Source: a virus. Taken from it: a stretch of DNA of 64,000 bases. The notes below the pieces were generated by a model. It saw nothing but the letters and a program-made list of their open reading frames with translations, had not been told where the DNA came from and did no database searches. Positions within the stretch are counted from its first letter, which is position 1, and each line of letters opens with the position of its first letter. A program made the position numbers and the translations under genes. The stretch covers positions 40,214-104,213 of IMG/VR virus record IMGVR_UViG_3300031521_000027. One strand, given 5' to 3'. Below, piece after piece: positions 8,501 to 16,439 of this stretch.

Positions 8501-10311
8501 ACGGCAACTCGGCCACCTACTGGCACAGCACCAACGCGATGCCCCAGTGGATCGCCGCTCAGTTCTCCGCCATCGCCAAGGTGGTGTCCGTCTCGATCCG
8601 CATCTACACCTTCTCGGCCAACCGCAGCCCCCGAGACTTCATGATTCAGGGGTCGAGCGACGGCACCACGTGGGTGGACCTGACGACCTACACCGGCATC
8701 ACGTGGCTCATCGGACAGACCCAGTCCTTCGCGGTCACCACAACGACCGCCTACCTCCACTACCGGATCTACATCAGTGCAAGCAACGGCGACAACTACC
8801 AGACCATCCCGGAGATCGTCTTCACGGCAGCGATGCCGGGGGCCACCACGCTTCCTGTGGCAGCTACGGCGGGCAAGGTCTTGACCTCCGACCCCACCGC
8901 AGCTACGGGGATGAAGTGGGATACCGCCACAGGTGGTGGGGCATCCACCCTTGACTCCCTCACCGACGTCGCCACCGCTGGAGCTGTTTCTGGAAAGGTG
9001 CTGGGATACACCGGCACCCAGTGGGAGCCAGTCACCCCCTCAGGTGGCAGCGGAGGCAGCAGCGATGGGATGAAGGCTGTCTGGACGAAGAGGCTGGACG
9101 CGTCCGGGATGGCCGACCTCACCGGGTGGACATCGCGCTCAGGCACGTGGACCTCCGGTGGTGCGTATGGCGTGAACCAGACCTCAACCTTGCAGGACAG
9201 CTGGCTGGAGTTCAACACCGATCTGGGGGTCAAGGCCCGTGCGGTGCAGTGCACCGTCCGGATCACCGCCGACGGGACCGGGCTCGGCGTCGGGTTCTAC
9301 TCCTCCGGAGCGTGGGCAGCTGGCGGGCTGGGTATCGGTCTCCAGCGGGCAGGCGCAGTGTCCAAGATCTGGTGGGACAGGTACGGGGTCGGGGGCTCGA
9401 CGTTCACGATGGCGACATCACTCGCGCTGGACACCGACTACGTCCTGTCGGTCTACCAGTCCGTTGTGCTCCCCACTCTGTTCGACGTCTACGTCGACCA
9501 CGTCTATCAGGTCACGATCACGGCTGCCGGAGCAGTCAACACGGGGCGGGTCGGTCTCTACTCGCGGACGGAGACCGGATGGATCCGCAACGTCACTGTC
9601 TGGACAGGCGAACTGTCCGGGTCGAATCCCGAGACCCCCGTGGTTGCCCCAGCCGCTGGAATCGGCGACCGCCGCTGGAACGTCCCGGTTGGCTGGACGT
9701 CCTTTGATGAGTTCAACAACGCCTCACTGGACGCCGCGTGGGTGCGAGTCGACAAGTCGGGAGGCACCGCCCGAGCGGTCTGGACTGAGGCTGCTGACGT
9801 CCTGTCTGTGTTCAACAACGGAGAGGACGCAGCCTCCGAACTGCACGCCATGATGCGCCCCCTGTCTGGTGTGGGGGGAAGTCTGATCGCCGGAGACGCG
9901 TTCGTGACCCACCTGAGCCTGAACGGCTCTAACGGCGCTTACGTCATGGGGGGACTCGTCCTCGCCGACGGAGTCACATCGGGGGCTGGAACCCAGCTCA
10001 TCACGCTGTCGTTCACCAACAATGGGGCCCTCAGCGTGGATACCCGAGTGATGACGAACTATCAGGTAGCCGGGGCGCAGTCCACAACGGTTGGGTACCC
10101 CCATGGTCCGCTGTACGAGCGGCTGGTCTTCCTTGGGGGTACTACGTGGCGGACAGACATCTCTCCTGATGGAGTGTCGTGGGTGCCCGGGACCACCGTG
10201 TCGTGCGCGATCACCCCCACCCATGTCGGGGTGCACTGTTCCTCGTGGGGGAGTGGGATCAAGGGAGTCTCGTCGTACGAGTTCATCCGGCGTGTGGCCG
10301 GAGTGACCTGA
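5599..10311 (+). CDS. Large tail-tip/fibre protein: Gp37-like N-terminus, repeats, discoidin-like domain
   Basis: 1570 residues, start overlapping the preceding stop (TGATGA). Residues 1-430 resemble the siphovirus Gp37-like baseplate family (TGWEFVILSPDDWATVIARI, GSGSITLDAG). Residues ~465-640 hold tandem repeats around ALTDV-x-G-xx-SGKVL-xx-NGTKW-P, and one more unit lies near 1120. Residues ~935-1080 look like an F5/8 type C (discoidin) fold (NAFDGNSATYWHST, then FMIQGSSDGTTWVDL), a carbohydrate-binding class. The rest is beta-rich and concanavalin-like. Probably the receptor-binding protein that recognises a cell-wall glycan. The repeats may act as a stalk. Domain edges are approximate. 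Confidence 0.75.
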   Translation: MTIRISNTVWVTVKPPVPLENTGWEFVILSPDDWATVIARINTFSDMSYGDSSAEQGSGSITLDAGAPVLTEPLPSGIAGTILDREYLWKVYENGAFRGEWLGQDVEKDVVAGEDGGEQVTIAGQGTLSVLQWGVMVPMLAFDDEALTDAFVSKDFLGVHAATALVWLIGHIQGRGGLMFLDLTFDEYTDSKGQPWTDLQDVSVSPGETPLDLLQRFSDSFGWEFTMMEGFRLFISQDSVGSHRESEIKFFIGGDQKSHTYKSSTRTIANHIYTPAADGSMATAVGTSDATPHIREGWAEGGSETSATAAAAVAESNLEMFQNKLVGRTLSIVAREGRIPFDDFGINDWVTVENGDKDPVTGEYQTEVVQVSSLSIGINSNTEVTYELTVMTKFETVALRLTRLLDKMGGSALGGTSSTPISSGSEAQATVAFALLKDVHLASALGGDVLTYSQAGGVFPVTLGLDYLKDVDTATVAPVSGQVLKWNGIQWVPGVGAAGPTTLATQTDVTVVGLANGQVLVWNSTTGKWTPATPSSGVTTLAALTDVITTGIASGKVLTWNGTKWAPATPATVITALAGLTTDVDTTGAVSGKVLAYNGTKWVPTTPTGGGTTALAGLTTDVDTSGVVSGKVLGFNGTKWVPVSQTGGGGALPIGGAVGDALRKNSVTDGDALWTSGGVFYENGYTPGKTYLPGQIMLRNGILWLCVTSNMTDPLNSGSASTTTGVDGTAFTRNNCASVDTTNHVVTLINNAGSAVASVISNETFIFATPLTLKWRGSTTTVADALAIGIVSSTQSATVATTVEALPSFYGVVWDVFNNLLKCYVAGVVLADTMALASDTNDDVWEIRYAATSISLYSSAGLLIKTWTVGNYAAMGATFRPAAGARTGGSAGVFKIYGSPVMPGTASDWVSVGKAVVGAPATVVQPVAIGDLVTASATGTQYTPTVVGVTAATVIDANPANQASNAFDGNSATYWHSTNAMPQWIAAQFSAIAKVVSVSIRIYTFSANRSPRDFMIQGSSDGTTWVDLTTYTGITWLIGQTQSFAVTTTTAYLHYRIYISASNGDNYQTIPEIVFTAAMPGATTLPVAATAGKVLTSDPTAATGMKWDTATGGGASTLDSLTDVATAGAVSGKVLGYTGTQWEPVTPSGGSGGSSDGMKAVWTKRLDASGMADLTGWTSRSGTWTSGGAYGVNQTSTLQDSWLEFNTDLGVKARAVQCTVRITADGTGLGVGFYSSGAWAAGGLGIGLQRAGAVSKIWWDRYGVGGSTFTMATSLALDTDYVLSVYQSVVLPTLFDVYVDHVYQVTITAAGAVNTGRVGLYSRTETGWIRNVTVWTGELSGSNPETPVVAPAAGIGDRRWNVPVGWTSFDEFNNASLDAAWVRVDKSGGTARAVWTEAADVLSVFNNGEDAASELHAMMRPLSGVGGSLIAGDAFVTHLSLNGSNGAYVMGGLVLADGVTSGAGTQLITLSFTNNGALSVDTRVMTNYQVAGAQSTTVGYPHGPLYERLVFLGGTTWRTDISPDGVSWVPGTTVSCAITPTHVGVHCSSWGSGIKGVSSYEFIRRVAGVT

Positions 10312-10317
10312 GTTGCG

Positions 10318-10330
10318 ACACGCCGGGCGT
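10318..10330 (+). other. Short hairpin after tail operon
   Basis: CACGC-CGG-GCGTG lies 6 bases after the stop of the fibre gene. It has no T-run, so it is weak as an intrinsic terminator, but it sits at the junction of tail and replication genes. Confidence 0.3.
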
Positions 10331-10361
10331 GACCTACGACACTAGGTAGTAGGTTTCTTGA

Positions 10362-10367
10362 TACGAT
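10362..10367 (+). promoter_or_regulatory. Candidate -10 box before replication genes
   Basis: TACGAT lies 7 nt before the GTG start at 10375. Eighteen bases upstream is CGACAC followed by TAGGTAG, a degenerate version of the TTGACA/TAGGTACAT arrangement of the accessory-arm promoters. If used, transcription would start at or near the GTG, giving a leaderless mRNA. Confidence 0.4.
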
Positions 10368-10374
10368 CTGCTCC

Positions 10375-10533
10375 GTGCCAGAGTCCTTGCTCGAACGCCT
10401 CCGCCCCATGTGGGCTGCTGCTGTATCGGCTTTTCTCTCTGACCCGTCGTATGCCATTGAGATGGCCACCGTCGGGAGCCAGCAGGCAGTAGTTGTCGCC
10501 CGTTCTGAGGACATGGAGTTCAGCGGCGTATAA
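10375..10533 (+). CDS. Small hypothetical protein (52 aa)
   Basis: GTG start giving MPESLLERLRPMWAAAVS and ending in SEDMEFSGV. It was found by reading the gap between the tail and helicase genes. The predicted -10 box is immediately upstream and the stop is adjacent to the next reading frame. It shows a helical N-terminal half and no known motif. A leaderless start is likely. Function unknown. Confidence 0.6.
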   Translation: MPESLLERLRPMWAAAVSAFLSDPSYAIEMATVGSQQAVVVARSEDMEFSGV

Positions 10534-10554
10534 GTGGTCAGGAGGAATAATCCC

Positions 10555-12285
10555 TTGCCACTCAACTTTGACGTCCGGAACTTCACCGAAGCTCGCCGTG
10601 AGCAGCTCGCGTGGAGGATCCACCAGTCCGTGAACTGGAAGCTCCCGCCCCTGAAGGTGTGGAACTACGACCTGTGCCGCATCCATGCGCGCGGGTGGGT
10701 CGAGGAGATCCGTGACACCGACGGTGAGGTCAAGACCCACACCGTCTACGACCGGCCCAAGCCCGGCTGCCGGGACTGTGGGATCCACTTCCGCAGGCAC
10801 CAGCACATCGGGGTGGCGTGGCTCTATTTCAAGAAACACGCCCTGCTGGCTGACACCATGGGATCGGGCAAGACCACCGAGGCTGGCGGGCTGATCGCCA
10901 TGCTGATCGAGACCGGGGAGCTGTCCCTCTTCCGTGACAGATCCAGCGCCCACGGTGGCAAGGGTCGAGTCATCATCGTGCCCCGGTCCCCCGCCCTCCA
11001 CCAGTGGCGCACCGAGCTTCTCCGGATGATGCCCAGCCTGAACATCCTCGTCTCCGAAGGCACCCGCAAGCAGCGCACCCAGTTCTACCTCCAGCCGTGG
11101 CAGGTCCTCCTGATCGGGCCTGAGATGCTGCGCAACGACTACCAGCTGCTGGAGAACTTCGACCTCTCCCTCTTCCTCACCGACGACATCGACGCCCTCC
11201 GCAACCCCACCACCGAGACCTCCTACGTGCTGGACCGGATGGGTGCCCGGGGGGTCGAGGGCCTGCGTCCCGGCACCGACCGCTACGTCATCATGACCGG
11301 CACCCCCCTCCAGAAGCGCCTGCCCGAGCTGCACGCGGTGCTGGACGGCATCGGGGGCACCCTCGCGCTGGGCAGCATGGACTCCTTCGTCCACCGCCAC
11401 GTCCGCAAGGCCACCATCACCGAGTACGACCGGAAGTCAGGCAAGGACATCCGCAAGGAGGTCGTGGTCGGCTACCGGGACCTCGGTACGGTCAAGGCCC
11501 GGATCGCCCCGCTCGTGCTCCGCCGCACCGCCGCCGACCTCGACGACGTCGACCTGCCCACGATCATCCCCAACGACGTCATGCTCGACCTCTACCCCGT
11601 GCAGCGGGCCAAGTACACCGAGCTGCGCAAGGGCGTGCTGAAGATCATCCGCGAGGAGGGCACGCAGGTGAAGCGCCCCAACGCGCTGGCCAAGATCCAC
11701 TACGGTGCGGCCATCTGTGCAGGGCTCGCCGCGCTTGGGGAAGAGGACGGCCCCGGGACCAGCGTCAAGCTCGACTGGGTGGTCAACCAGCTCACCGAGG
11801 GTGGGCTCAGCGAGCGCGGCGAGAAGGTGGTCGTGTTCGCCAACCTGAAGAACACCGTCAGGGCCCTCCAGATCCGGCTCAAGGAGGAGGGTGTGGGCTT
11901 CGTCACGGTGTGGGGGCAGGAGAACGACAAGGTCAAGCGCGCAGCCTCACAGGAGCGGTTCTGGACCGACCCGAAGTGCAAGGTGCTGATCGGCACCAAG
12001 GCCATCGAGCAGTCCCTGAACCTTCAGGTCTCCCGGCACCTCGTCAACATTGACATGATCTTGAACCCAGCGAGAATGGAGCAGTTGGCCGGACGTATTC
12101 GCCGCGACGGCTCGGCCTTCCAGCACGTCTACGTGCACAACCTCCTGACCATCAATACGCAGGAGGAGAAGTACCTCCCCCTGCTGGAGCGTGAAGCAGC
12201 GCTGGCCGCGCACATCTGGGACGAGGATTCCCAGCTGTTCACTGCCCTCTCACCCTTGGCCCTTCTACAGCTCATTTCCGGATGA
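10555..12285 (+). CDS. SNF2-like superfamily 2 helicase/ATPase
   Basis: 576 residues. I choose the TTG start because AGGAGG (10540-10545) sits 9 nt ahead; an in-frame GTG at 10534 lacks a ribosome site. A small CxDC-x2-H-x3-H cluster near residue 70 precedes motif I (ADTMGSGKTTEAG, residue ~100). Motif II reads FLTDDID instead of DEAH/DEXQ. MTGTPLQKRL, VVFANLKNT and IGTKAIEQSLNLQ with QLAGRIRRDGS are motifs III to VI. Such phage proteins are thought to remodel or unwind DNA at replication start. The stop overlaps the sigma gene. Confidence 0.88.
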   Translation: MPLNFDVRNFTEARREQLAWRIHQSVNWKLPPLKVWNYDLCRIHARGWVEEIRDTDGEVKTHTVYDRPKPGCRDCGIHFRRHQHIGVAWLYFKKHALLADTMGSGKTTEAGGLIAMLIETGELSLFRDRSSAHGGKGRVIIVPRSPALHQWRTELLRMMPSLNILVSEGTRKQRTQFYLQPWQVLLIGPEMLRNDYQLLENFDLSLFLTDDIDALRNPTTETSYVLDRMGARGVEGLRPGTDRYVIMTGTPLQKRLPELHAVLDGIGGTLALGSMDSFVHRHVRKATITEYDRKSGKDIRKEVVVGYRDLGTVKARIAPLVLRRTAADLDDVDLPTIIPNDVMLDLYPVQRAKYTELRKGVLKIIREEGTQVKRPNALAKIHYGAAICAGLAALGEEDGPGTSVKLDWVVNQLTEGGLSERGEKVVVFANLKNTVRALQIRLKEEGVGFVTVWGQENDKVKRAASQERFWTDPKCKVLIGTKAIEQSLNLQVSRHLVNIDMILNPARMEQLAGRIRRDGSAFQHVYVHNLLTINTQEEKYLPLLEREAALAAHIWDEDSQLFTALSPLALLQLISG

Positions 12286-13028
12286 AAGCAGTGACAATGA
12301 CCGCCGCCACCCCCGTCCCCCTCTCCGACTACCAGAGCGAGTTGGTCAGGACCCACGTGGGCCTTGCCCAGAGCATTGCAATGTCTTTCTGGAAACGAGC
12401 CGCATCGGAAGTGGACCGCGACGAGATCGTGGCCATCGCCTATCAGGGGCTGATCACCGCCGCCCAGAGGTACGAACCCAACATCGTCCCGGAGAACGAC
12501 CCGGACGTGGCGCTGCCCCCTGTTGCACTGACGTTCGGCCAGTACGCCAAGCGCCGCATCGGGGGAGCCATTCAGGACTGGATGCGCCAGCTGGACCACG
12601 TCCCCCGCAGGCAGCGCACCATCTACAAGGACATGCAGGAGCTGGCCCCCGGCAGGAGCCCTGAGGAGACCGCAGAGATCCTCGGGATCGACGTCAACCG
12701 GGTCCGTGCGATCACCCACGCAGTCGAGTGCCCCCCGGTCTCACTGGACGACATGGCAGGCGACAGCGACCGGGGCAACATGGCTCCCCCAGCTGAGGGA
12801 GGCACCGAGGGATCAGTCGCAGCCCACATGCTTCAGGAGGCCATGGTCGAGGTCATGGAGGGGATGCCGTCGTTCGAGAAGTCGGTCATCGTCCTGCGGT
12901 ACTACATGGGCATGAGCTTCCCCCAGATCGCCGCCGAGCTGGGCTCCAGCGTGTCCACCGTCAAGGTCACCCACCAGCAGCAGATCCTGCTGATCCACGC
13001 CGCCATGGTCCAGACTGCGCGCTCCTGA
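12282..13028 (+). CDS. Sigma-70 family-like factor 1
   Basis: 248 residues, ATG overlapping the helicase stop; an internal ATG at 12297 is the alternative. Residues ~15-110 fit sigma region 2 (HVGLAQSIAMSFWKRAA, DEIVAIAYQGLITAAQRYEP, FGQYAKRRIGGAIQDWMRQ). Region 3-like EETAEILGIDVNRV follows. The C-terminus is a region 4 HTH (FEKSVIVLRYYMGMSFPQIAAELGSSVSTVKV). It should direct RNA polymerase to a phage promoter class. The GGCGTACCAGTAAGT element that I propose as such a promoter occurs right after this gene, at 13053. Confidence 0.85.
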   Translation: MKAVTMTAATPVPLSDYQSELVRTHVGLAQSIAMSFWKRAASEVDRDEIVAIAYQGLITAAQRYEPNIVPENDPDVALPPVALTFGQYAKRRIGGAIQDWMRQLDHVPRRQRTIYKDMQELAPGRSPEETAEILGIDVNRVRAITHAVECPPVSLDDMAGDSDRGNMAPPAEGGTEGSVAAHMLQEAMVEVMEGMPSFEKSVIVLRYYMGMSFPQIAAELGSSVSTVKVTHQQQILLIHAAMVQTARS

Positions 13029-13052
13029 TCACCTGCGTCTGGGACCTCCTCA

Positions 13053-13067
13053 GGCGTACCAGTAAGT
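13053..13067 (+). promoter_or_regulatory. GGCGTACCAGT element, copy 1
   Basis: GGCGTACCAGTAAGT follows the sigma-like gene and precedes the ribosome site (AAGGAG) of the 13086 gene. It is one of eight near-identical copies. No -35 box is conserved among them. Confidence 0.6.
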
Positions 13068-13085
13068 GAAGCCCGAAGGAGCCCC

Positions 13086-13280
13086 ATGACCGATCCGCAG
13101 TACGACCTGTCCCCCGACGATGCCGTCATCCAGATGCACGCCAACCTGACGGCCATGAAGGCGGACCCGAACCGGAAGCAGCTGACCGGCATGACTCCCG
13201 ACGACGCCTTCGACCTCGGGTACGGCGCGTGCCTGCTCGACTACTCCGCCCTCACCGGGCCCAAGCCTGAAGAGAACTGA
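13086..13280 (+). CDS. Hypothetical protein (64 aa)
   Basis: ATG behind GAAGGAGCCCC. Acidic, with two Asp-rich turns (LSPDDAVIQM and MTPDDAFDLGYG). It is the first gene downstream of GGCGTACCAGT copy 1 and ends one base before the next gene. No family recognised. Confidence 0.75.
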   Translation: MTDPQYDLSPDDAVIQMHANLTAMKADPNRKQLTGMTPDDAFDLGYGACLLDYSALTGPKPEEN

Positions 13281-13281
13281 C

Positions 13282-13533
13282 ATGGCTCACATCCCCAAGC
13301 CCTTCTCCCGTCCCAGCATCAGCCTCAACACCTCGGGCAGGCGCTGGGTCCAGACCCGCGCGTGGGACCTCGACACAGGGGACATCGTGCAGGACATGGG
13401 CATGGTCAAGGAGATCGAGAAGCACGTGACCACGACCAAGATCTCCTTCGCCTCCGGGCTGTCGTTCGTTTTCACAAACGACACCGTCATGCGCGCCTTC
13501 ACGCTTGGAGAGTCCGTTGGCATCAGCCTCTGA
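13282..13533 (+). CDS. Hypothetical protein (83 aa)
   Basis: Beta-rich small protein (RWVQTRAWDLDTGDIVQDMG, then TTKISFASGLSFVFTND). It overlaps the start of the DnaB-like gene by about 17 nt, so the two are probably translationally coupled. No known motif. Confidence 0.7.
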   Translation: MAHIPKPFSRPSISLNTSGRRWVQTRAWDLDTGDIVQDMGMVKEIEKHVTTTKISFASGLSFVFTNDTVMRAFTLGESVGISL

Positions 13534-14986
13534 ACACTCCCAGATCGTCCTCTCGGCCATCTTGGCGGGCAGGCGCGATCTGCTGGAGAAGGCTGTCGCC
13601 CACCTGACGCCAGCCCACTTCCCGGAGAAGGTCCACGCCGACCTCTTCACCATGCTCATGCGCTTCTCGGACTACACCGGGGGCGCGGTCATGCCGCTGA
13701 AGTACCTCGACGACAACCTCCGTGGCCGCATGGAGCCGGGCAAGGCTCAGCTGTTCACCGAGACCTACGAGATGCTGTCGGAGACCACGACAGAAGATTC
13801 TGAGTTCGCGTGGTCCCTCCAGCAGCTGCGCGAGCTGGCTGCCGACAAGACCACAGGCGAAGCCCTGACTGAGGCCATGGAGATCCTGCGCCGAGGCAAG
13901 ACCATCGACAACCAGACCTATCAGGGCCACAACGATGCCCGCGCTCGCCTGCTGGAATCGTTTCAGGAAATCGACCGTGAGCTGGTTCGGCAGGACGCGC
14001 CGGAGGGGGACCTCGCAGACGAGGCCACCGAGATGAAGGCCGACTACGCCGAGCGGAAGAACGCGCGCCTCAAGGGTGTGTCCTCCGGCATCCGGTTCGG
14101 CATCGACGAGCTGGACCGCAAGATCGGTGGGCTCCAGCCGGGAGAGCTGGTGCTGCTCGCGGGCTACTCCAGCGACGGCAAGTCCTCCCTGTGCGTCCAG
14201 CTCGCGTGGAGCGCCGCCGTGGAGCAGGGACAGAACGTGGTCTTCCTGACCACCGAGACCCTGCGTCCCCAGATCCGCCGCAAGATCATCGCCCGCCACT
14301 CCAAGCTGCCGATCTTCGAGACACCCGAGGGCCTTAACACCCGGGATCTGAAGGCAGGCACCTTGACGGATGAGCAGGAACTCATCCTCCCCCGGGTGAT
14401 CGACGACCTCGCCAAGAACCCCGCCTACGGCAAGATCTACATCGCGCAGGTCCCTCGGGCGGCAGGCATCGCCAGCATCGAGCAGAGGCTGCTGCGGATC
14501 CAGCGGAAGTTCAACATCAAGCTGGTCATCGCCGACTACCTCGCGCTGCTGATCGCCGAGCGCAGACGCACCACGGCCCGGGAGGAGTACGCCGAGGTGC
14601 TGAAGAACGCCAAGCTCCTGTCGGTCGCCTTCGACAACGGGCGGGGAGTGGCCTTCGTGTCCCCGTGGCAGGTCTCCAGACAGCACAGGGAGGCCGCAGA
14701 GAACCTCGGGCAGTACACGTCCGCCGCGCTCTCCGAGACGGCTGAGGCGACGAACTCCTCCGACGTGATCGTCAGCCTGCTGGCCCCCACCGACAACACC
14801 GACCGGCACGCCGACGTCACCTTCCAGATCCTGAAGAACCGGGACGGCGAGACGGCCAACGGCATGATCGTCGAGGTCGACTACGCCACCTGTCACTTCC
14901 GCAGCAAGCGGATGCTGGGAGCCCTCGGTACGGGTGGTCTCGACTACTCCACCAACGGCACCATGGAAAGCCTGCTGAGCGCCTGA
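13517..14986 (+). CDS. DnaB-like replicative helicase
   Basis: About 489 residues. TTG 13517 follows GGAGAG by 4 nt; TTG 13505 is the alternative. The N-terminal ~170 residues are helical as in DnaB. The RecA-type core begins at SGIRFGIDELDRKIGGLQPGE, with Walker A GYSSDGKSSL near residue 215. LVIADYLALL corresponds to the IDYLQLM (Walker B) region, and FVSPWQVSRQHREA to the LSQLSR arginine region. It should unwind DNA at the fork as a hexamer. A GATTCTGAG copy encodes Asp-Ser-Glu near residue 94. Confidence 0.88.
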   Translation: MASASEHSQIVLSAILAGRRDLLEKAVAHLTPAHFPEKVHADLFTMLMRFSDYTGGAVMPLKYLDDNLRGRMEPGKAQLFTETYEMLSETTTEDSEFAWSLQQLRELAADKTTGEALTEAMEILRRGKTIDNQTYQGHNDARARLLESFQEIDRELVRQDAPEGDLADEATEMKADYAERKNARLKGVSSGIRFGIDELDRKIGGLQPGELVLLAGYSSDGKSSLCVQLAWSAAVEQGQNVVFLTTETLRPQIRRKIIARHSKLPIFETPEGLNTRDLKAGTLTDEQELILPRVIDDLAKNPAYGKIYIAQVPRAAGIASIEQRLLRIQRKFNIKLVIADYLALLIAERRRTTAREEYAEVLKNAKLLSVAFDNGRGVAFVSPWQVSRQHREAAENLGQYTSAALSETAEATNSSDVIVSLLAPTDNTDRHADVTFQILKNRDGETANGMIVEVDYATCHFRSKRMLGALGTGGLDYSTNGTMESLLSA

Positions 14987-14991
14987 GCTGA

Positions 14992-15006
14992 GGCGTATCA
15001 ATAGGT
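14992..15006 (+). promoter_or_regulatory. GGCGTACCAGT element, copy 2
   Basis: GGCGTATCAATAGGT directly abuts the ATG at 15007. It is the most diverged of the eight copies (T and A at positions 7 and 10). Confidence 0.5.
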
Positions 15007-15135
15007 ATGAGCGATTACGACGACGGCGAGGGAGGCCTTGAGGCCATCTTCTCGATTCTCTACGGCATGGTGTACCTCTTCATCGTGCTCCCACTCGCAT
15101 GGCTGGCCAAGAAGATGGGACTACTGGATGACTGA
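15007..15135 (+). CDS. Small single-span membrane protein (42 aa)
   Basis: MSDYDDGEGGLEAIFSILYG, then a hydrophobic span (MVYLFIVLPLAWLA) and a short KKMGLLDD tail. The ATG immediately follows a GGCGTACCAGT-type element, so it is predicted to be leaderless. The end overlaps the next start (ATGACTGA). An acidic N-terminus with a single helix fits a membrane-acting peptide. Function unknown. Confidence 0.7.
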   Translation: MSDYDDGEGGLEAIFSILYGMVYLFIVLPLAWLAKKMGLLDD

Positions 15136-15568
15136 CGTGGAGCGGGTCAACTGGCACGCGGACCTGCTCAACGTGGTCGACGAGCCGATGATCCTCTCCC
15201 TGATCCGCTACGACATGGACGCGGATCGTCAGCCTCACCCAGAGGGGGAGCTGGTCTCCTCCTACCTGCTGGGCACCCGCCAGCACGCGCCGATCATCGA
15301 CCTCGACTTCCCCCACCACTACGTGCCGAGCACCAACGGTGGGCACGGTCACCTCTACATCGACACCCCCATGTCCCAGCCGAAGATGATGCTCCTGCTG
15401 TGGGCCCTGCGGGTGACCGGTGTGATCGAGCAGGGCAACTTCTGGTGGTCACTGCGCCGGGGCGGGACCTTCGTCCGCCGACCCGAGGTGAAGAAGACCG
15501 AGGCTGAGAACACCCACTACACCTTCGGGATGTTCTTCAAGCTGAGGAACCATCGTGGAGAGAGCTGA
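15128..15568 (+). CDS. Hypothetical protein, paralogue of the 30030 gene
   Basis: 146 residues from the ATG that overlaps the previous stop. A longer in-frame reading from 15038 is a shadow of the small membrane gene. The core QHAPIIDLDFPHHYVPSTNG, GHGHLYIDTPM, then a helical stretch and GVIEQGNFWWSLRRG is shared with the protein at 30030-30551 in the same order. Conserved His and Asp residues could make a metal or ligand site. No named family recognised. Confidence 0.78.
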   Translation: MTDVERVNWHADLLNVVDEPMILSLIRYDMDADRQPHPEGELVSSYLLGTRQHAPIIDLDFPHHYVPSTNGGHGHLYIDTPMSQPKMMLLLWALRVTGVIEQGNFWWSLRRGGTFVRRPEVKKTEAENTHYTFGMFFKLRNHRGES

Positions 15569-16118
15569 GCTGCTCCGGATCGCCAACGAGAGAGTCTCGA
15601 TCACCAAGGCCTGCAACATGATCGGGATGAACGTCAGCGACTACGCCGCCGCGTCGATGAAGGTCTACTGCCCCTTCGGCGAGATCTTCCATCAGGACGG
15701 TGGAATGTCGAAATCCATGCGGATCTACGCCGAGTCCAACAGCGCCTTCTGCTTCGCTGGGTGCGGCTACTACGACCCGGTCAAGCTCATCTCCACCAGT
15801 AGGGACATCTCCGAGGAAGATGCAGCGGAGGCCCTGCTGGAGGAGACTGGGTACGTAGCACCCAACTATCAGGATCAGTGGGACGCGCTGATGTCCGAGA
15901 AGCCAGTGGTCGACACGGCAGACTTGGCCGAAGCCCTCAAGGTTGCGTGCGCCAGAATGGTCCCGAACTGGGAGGAACGCCAGTTCGATGAAGCGGTCTC
16001 GCACAAGCTCACCCAATGCCTCGCTCTCCTCCGCAAGGTCCACACCGATGATGACGCCACGAACTGGCTGAGCATCACCAAGAAGGTCATGAAGGCAACG
16101 ATGGAGGCACGGGCATGA
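15555..16118 (+). CDS. Primase-type (CHC2-like) zinc finger protein
   Basis: 187 residues, GTG start within the end of the previous gene. Residues ~38-75 read YCPFGEIFHQDGG, a beta stretch, then FCFAGCGYYDPVKLI, matching the CPFH-x-E...F-x-CFGCG-xxGD pattern of the DnaG/T7 primase zinc domain. No TOPRIM catalytic domain is visible, so this is the template-recognition part alone, or part of a split primase with the DnaB-like helicase nearby. The C-terminal half is helical. Confidence 0.7.
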   Translation: MERAELLRIANERVSITKACNMIGMNVSDYAAASMKVYCPFGEIFHQDGGMSKSMRIYAESNSAFCFAGCGYYDPVKLISTSRDISEEDAAEALLEETGYVAPNYQDQWDALMSEKPVVDTADLAEALKVACARMVPNWEERQFDEAVSHKLTQCLALLRKVHTDDDATNWLSITKKVMKATMEARA

Positions 16119-16357
16119 GCACGGACGAGAAGCTGGGGAACCTCCCCCAGCTGGAGGGCTGGGTCAACCTCACCGAGGCCGCAGAGATCTTGGGCATCTC
16201 CCGACAGCACGCGTACCGACGTGCACGTTTGGCCAATGAGGGCAAAATGGGTGGCTGGAAGACGGTGTGTCGCATTGGCACCAAACCGAGTTATGTGGTA
16301 GCTCTTTCCGAGCTTCAGGAGGAGCTGCTTGTGACACGCCCGGATCGCAGACGTTAG
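16115..16357 (+). CDS. MerR/excise-type HTH DNA-binding protein
   Basis: 80 residues, ATGA overlap with the previous gene. NLTEAAEILGISRQHAYRRARLANEG is a winged HTH_17-type motif, and the wing follows at WKTVCRIGTKPSYVV. Such proteins bind short operators or act in recombination directionality. No integrase is in the window, so a regulatory role is likelier. It lies just before the structured non-coding segment 16358-16560. Confidence 0.75.
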   Translation: MSTDEKLGNLPQLEGWVNLTEAAEILGISRQHAYRRARLANEGKMGGWKTVCRIGTKPSYVVALSELQEELLVTRPDRRR

Positions 16358-16386
16358 TTGCATATGTCACCCCTCAGGGCTATGGT
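16358..16386 (+). promoter_or_regulatory. Candidate promoter
   Basis: TTGCAT, 17 bp, TATGGT directly after the HTH gene. It would drive the non-coding segment and the second sigma-like gene. Confidence 0.4.
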
Positions 16387-16406
16387 CAGACACAGCTTCA
16401 CTCCCG

Positions 16407-16436
16407 TTGCCACTACGCCTCATGGTCGGATATACT
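16407..16436 (+). promoter_or_regulatory. Candidate promoter
   Basis: TTGCCA, 18 bp, TATACT. Predicted start near 16443, about 50 nt before a strong terminator-like hairpin. Confidence 0.45.
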
Positions 16437-16439
16437 TCG

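Noticed and set aside
13523-15001. 492-residue minus-strand frame opposite the DnaB-like helicase
   Set aside because: Shadow of the helicase gene; no ribosome site and no domain.
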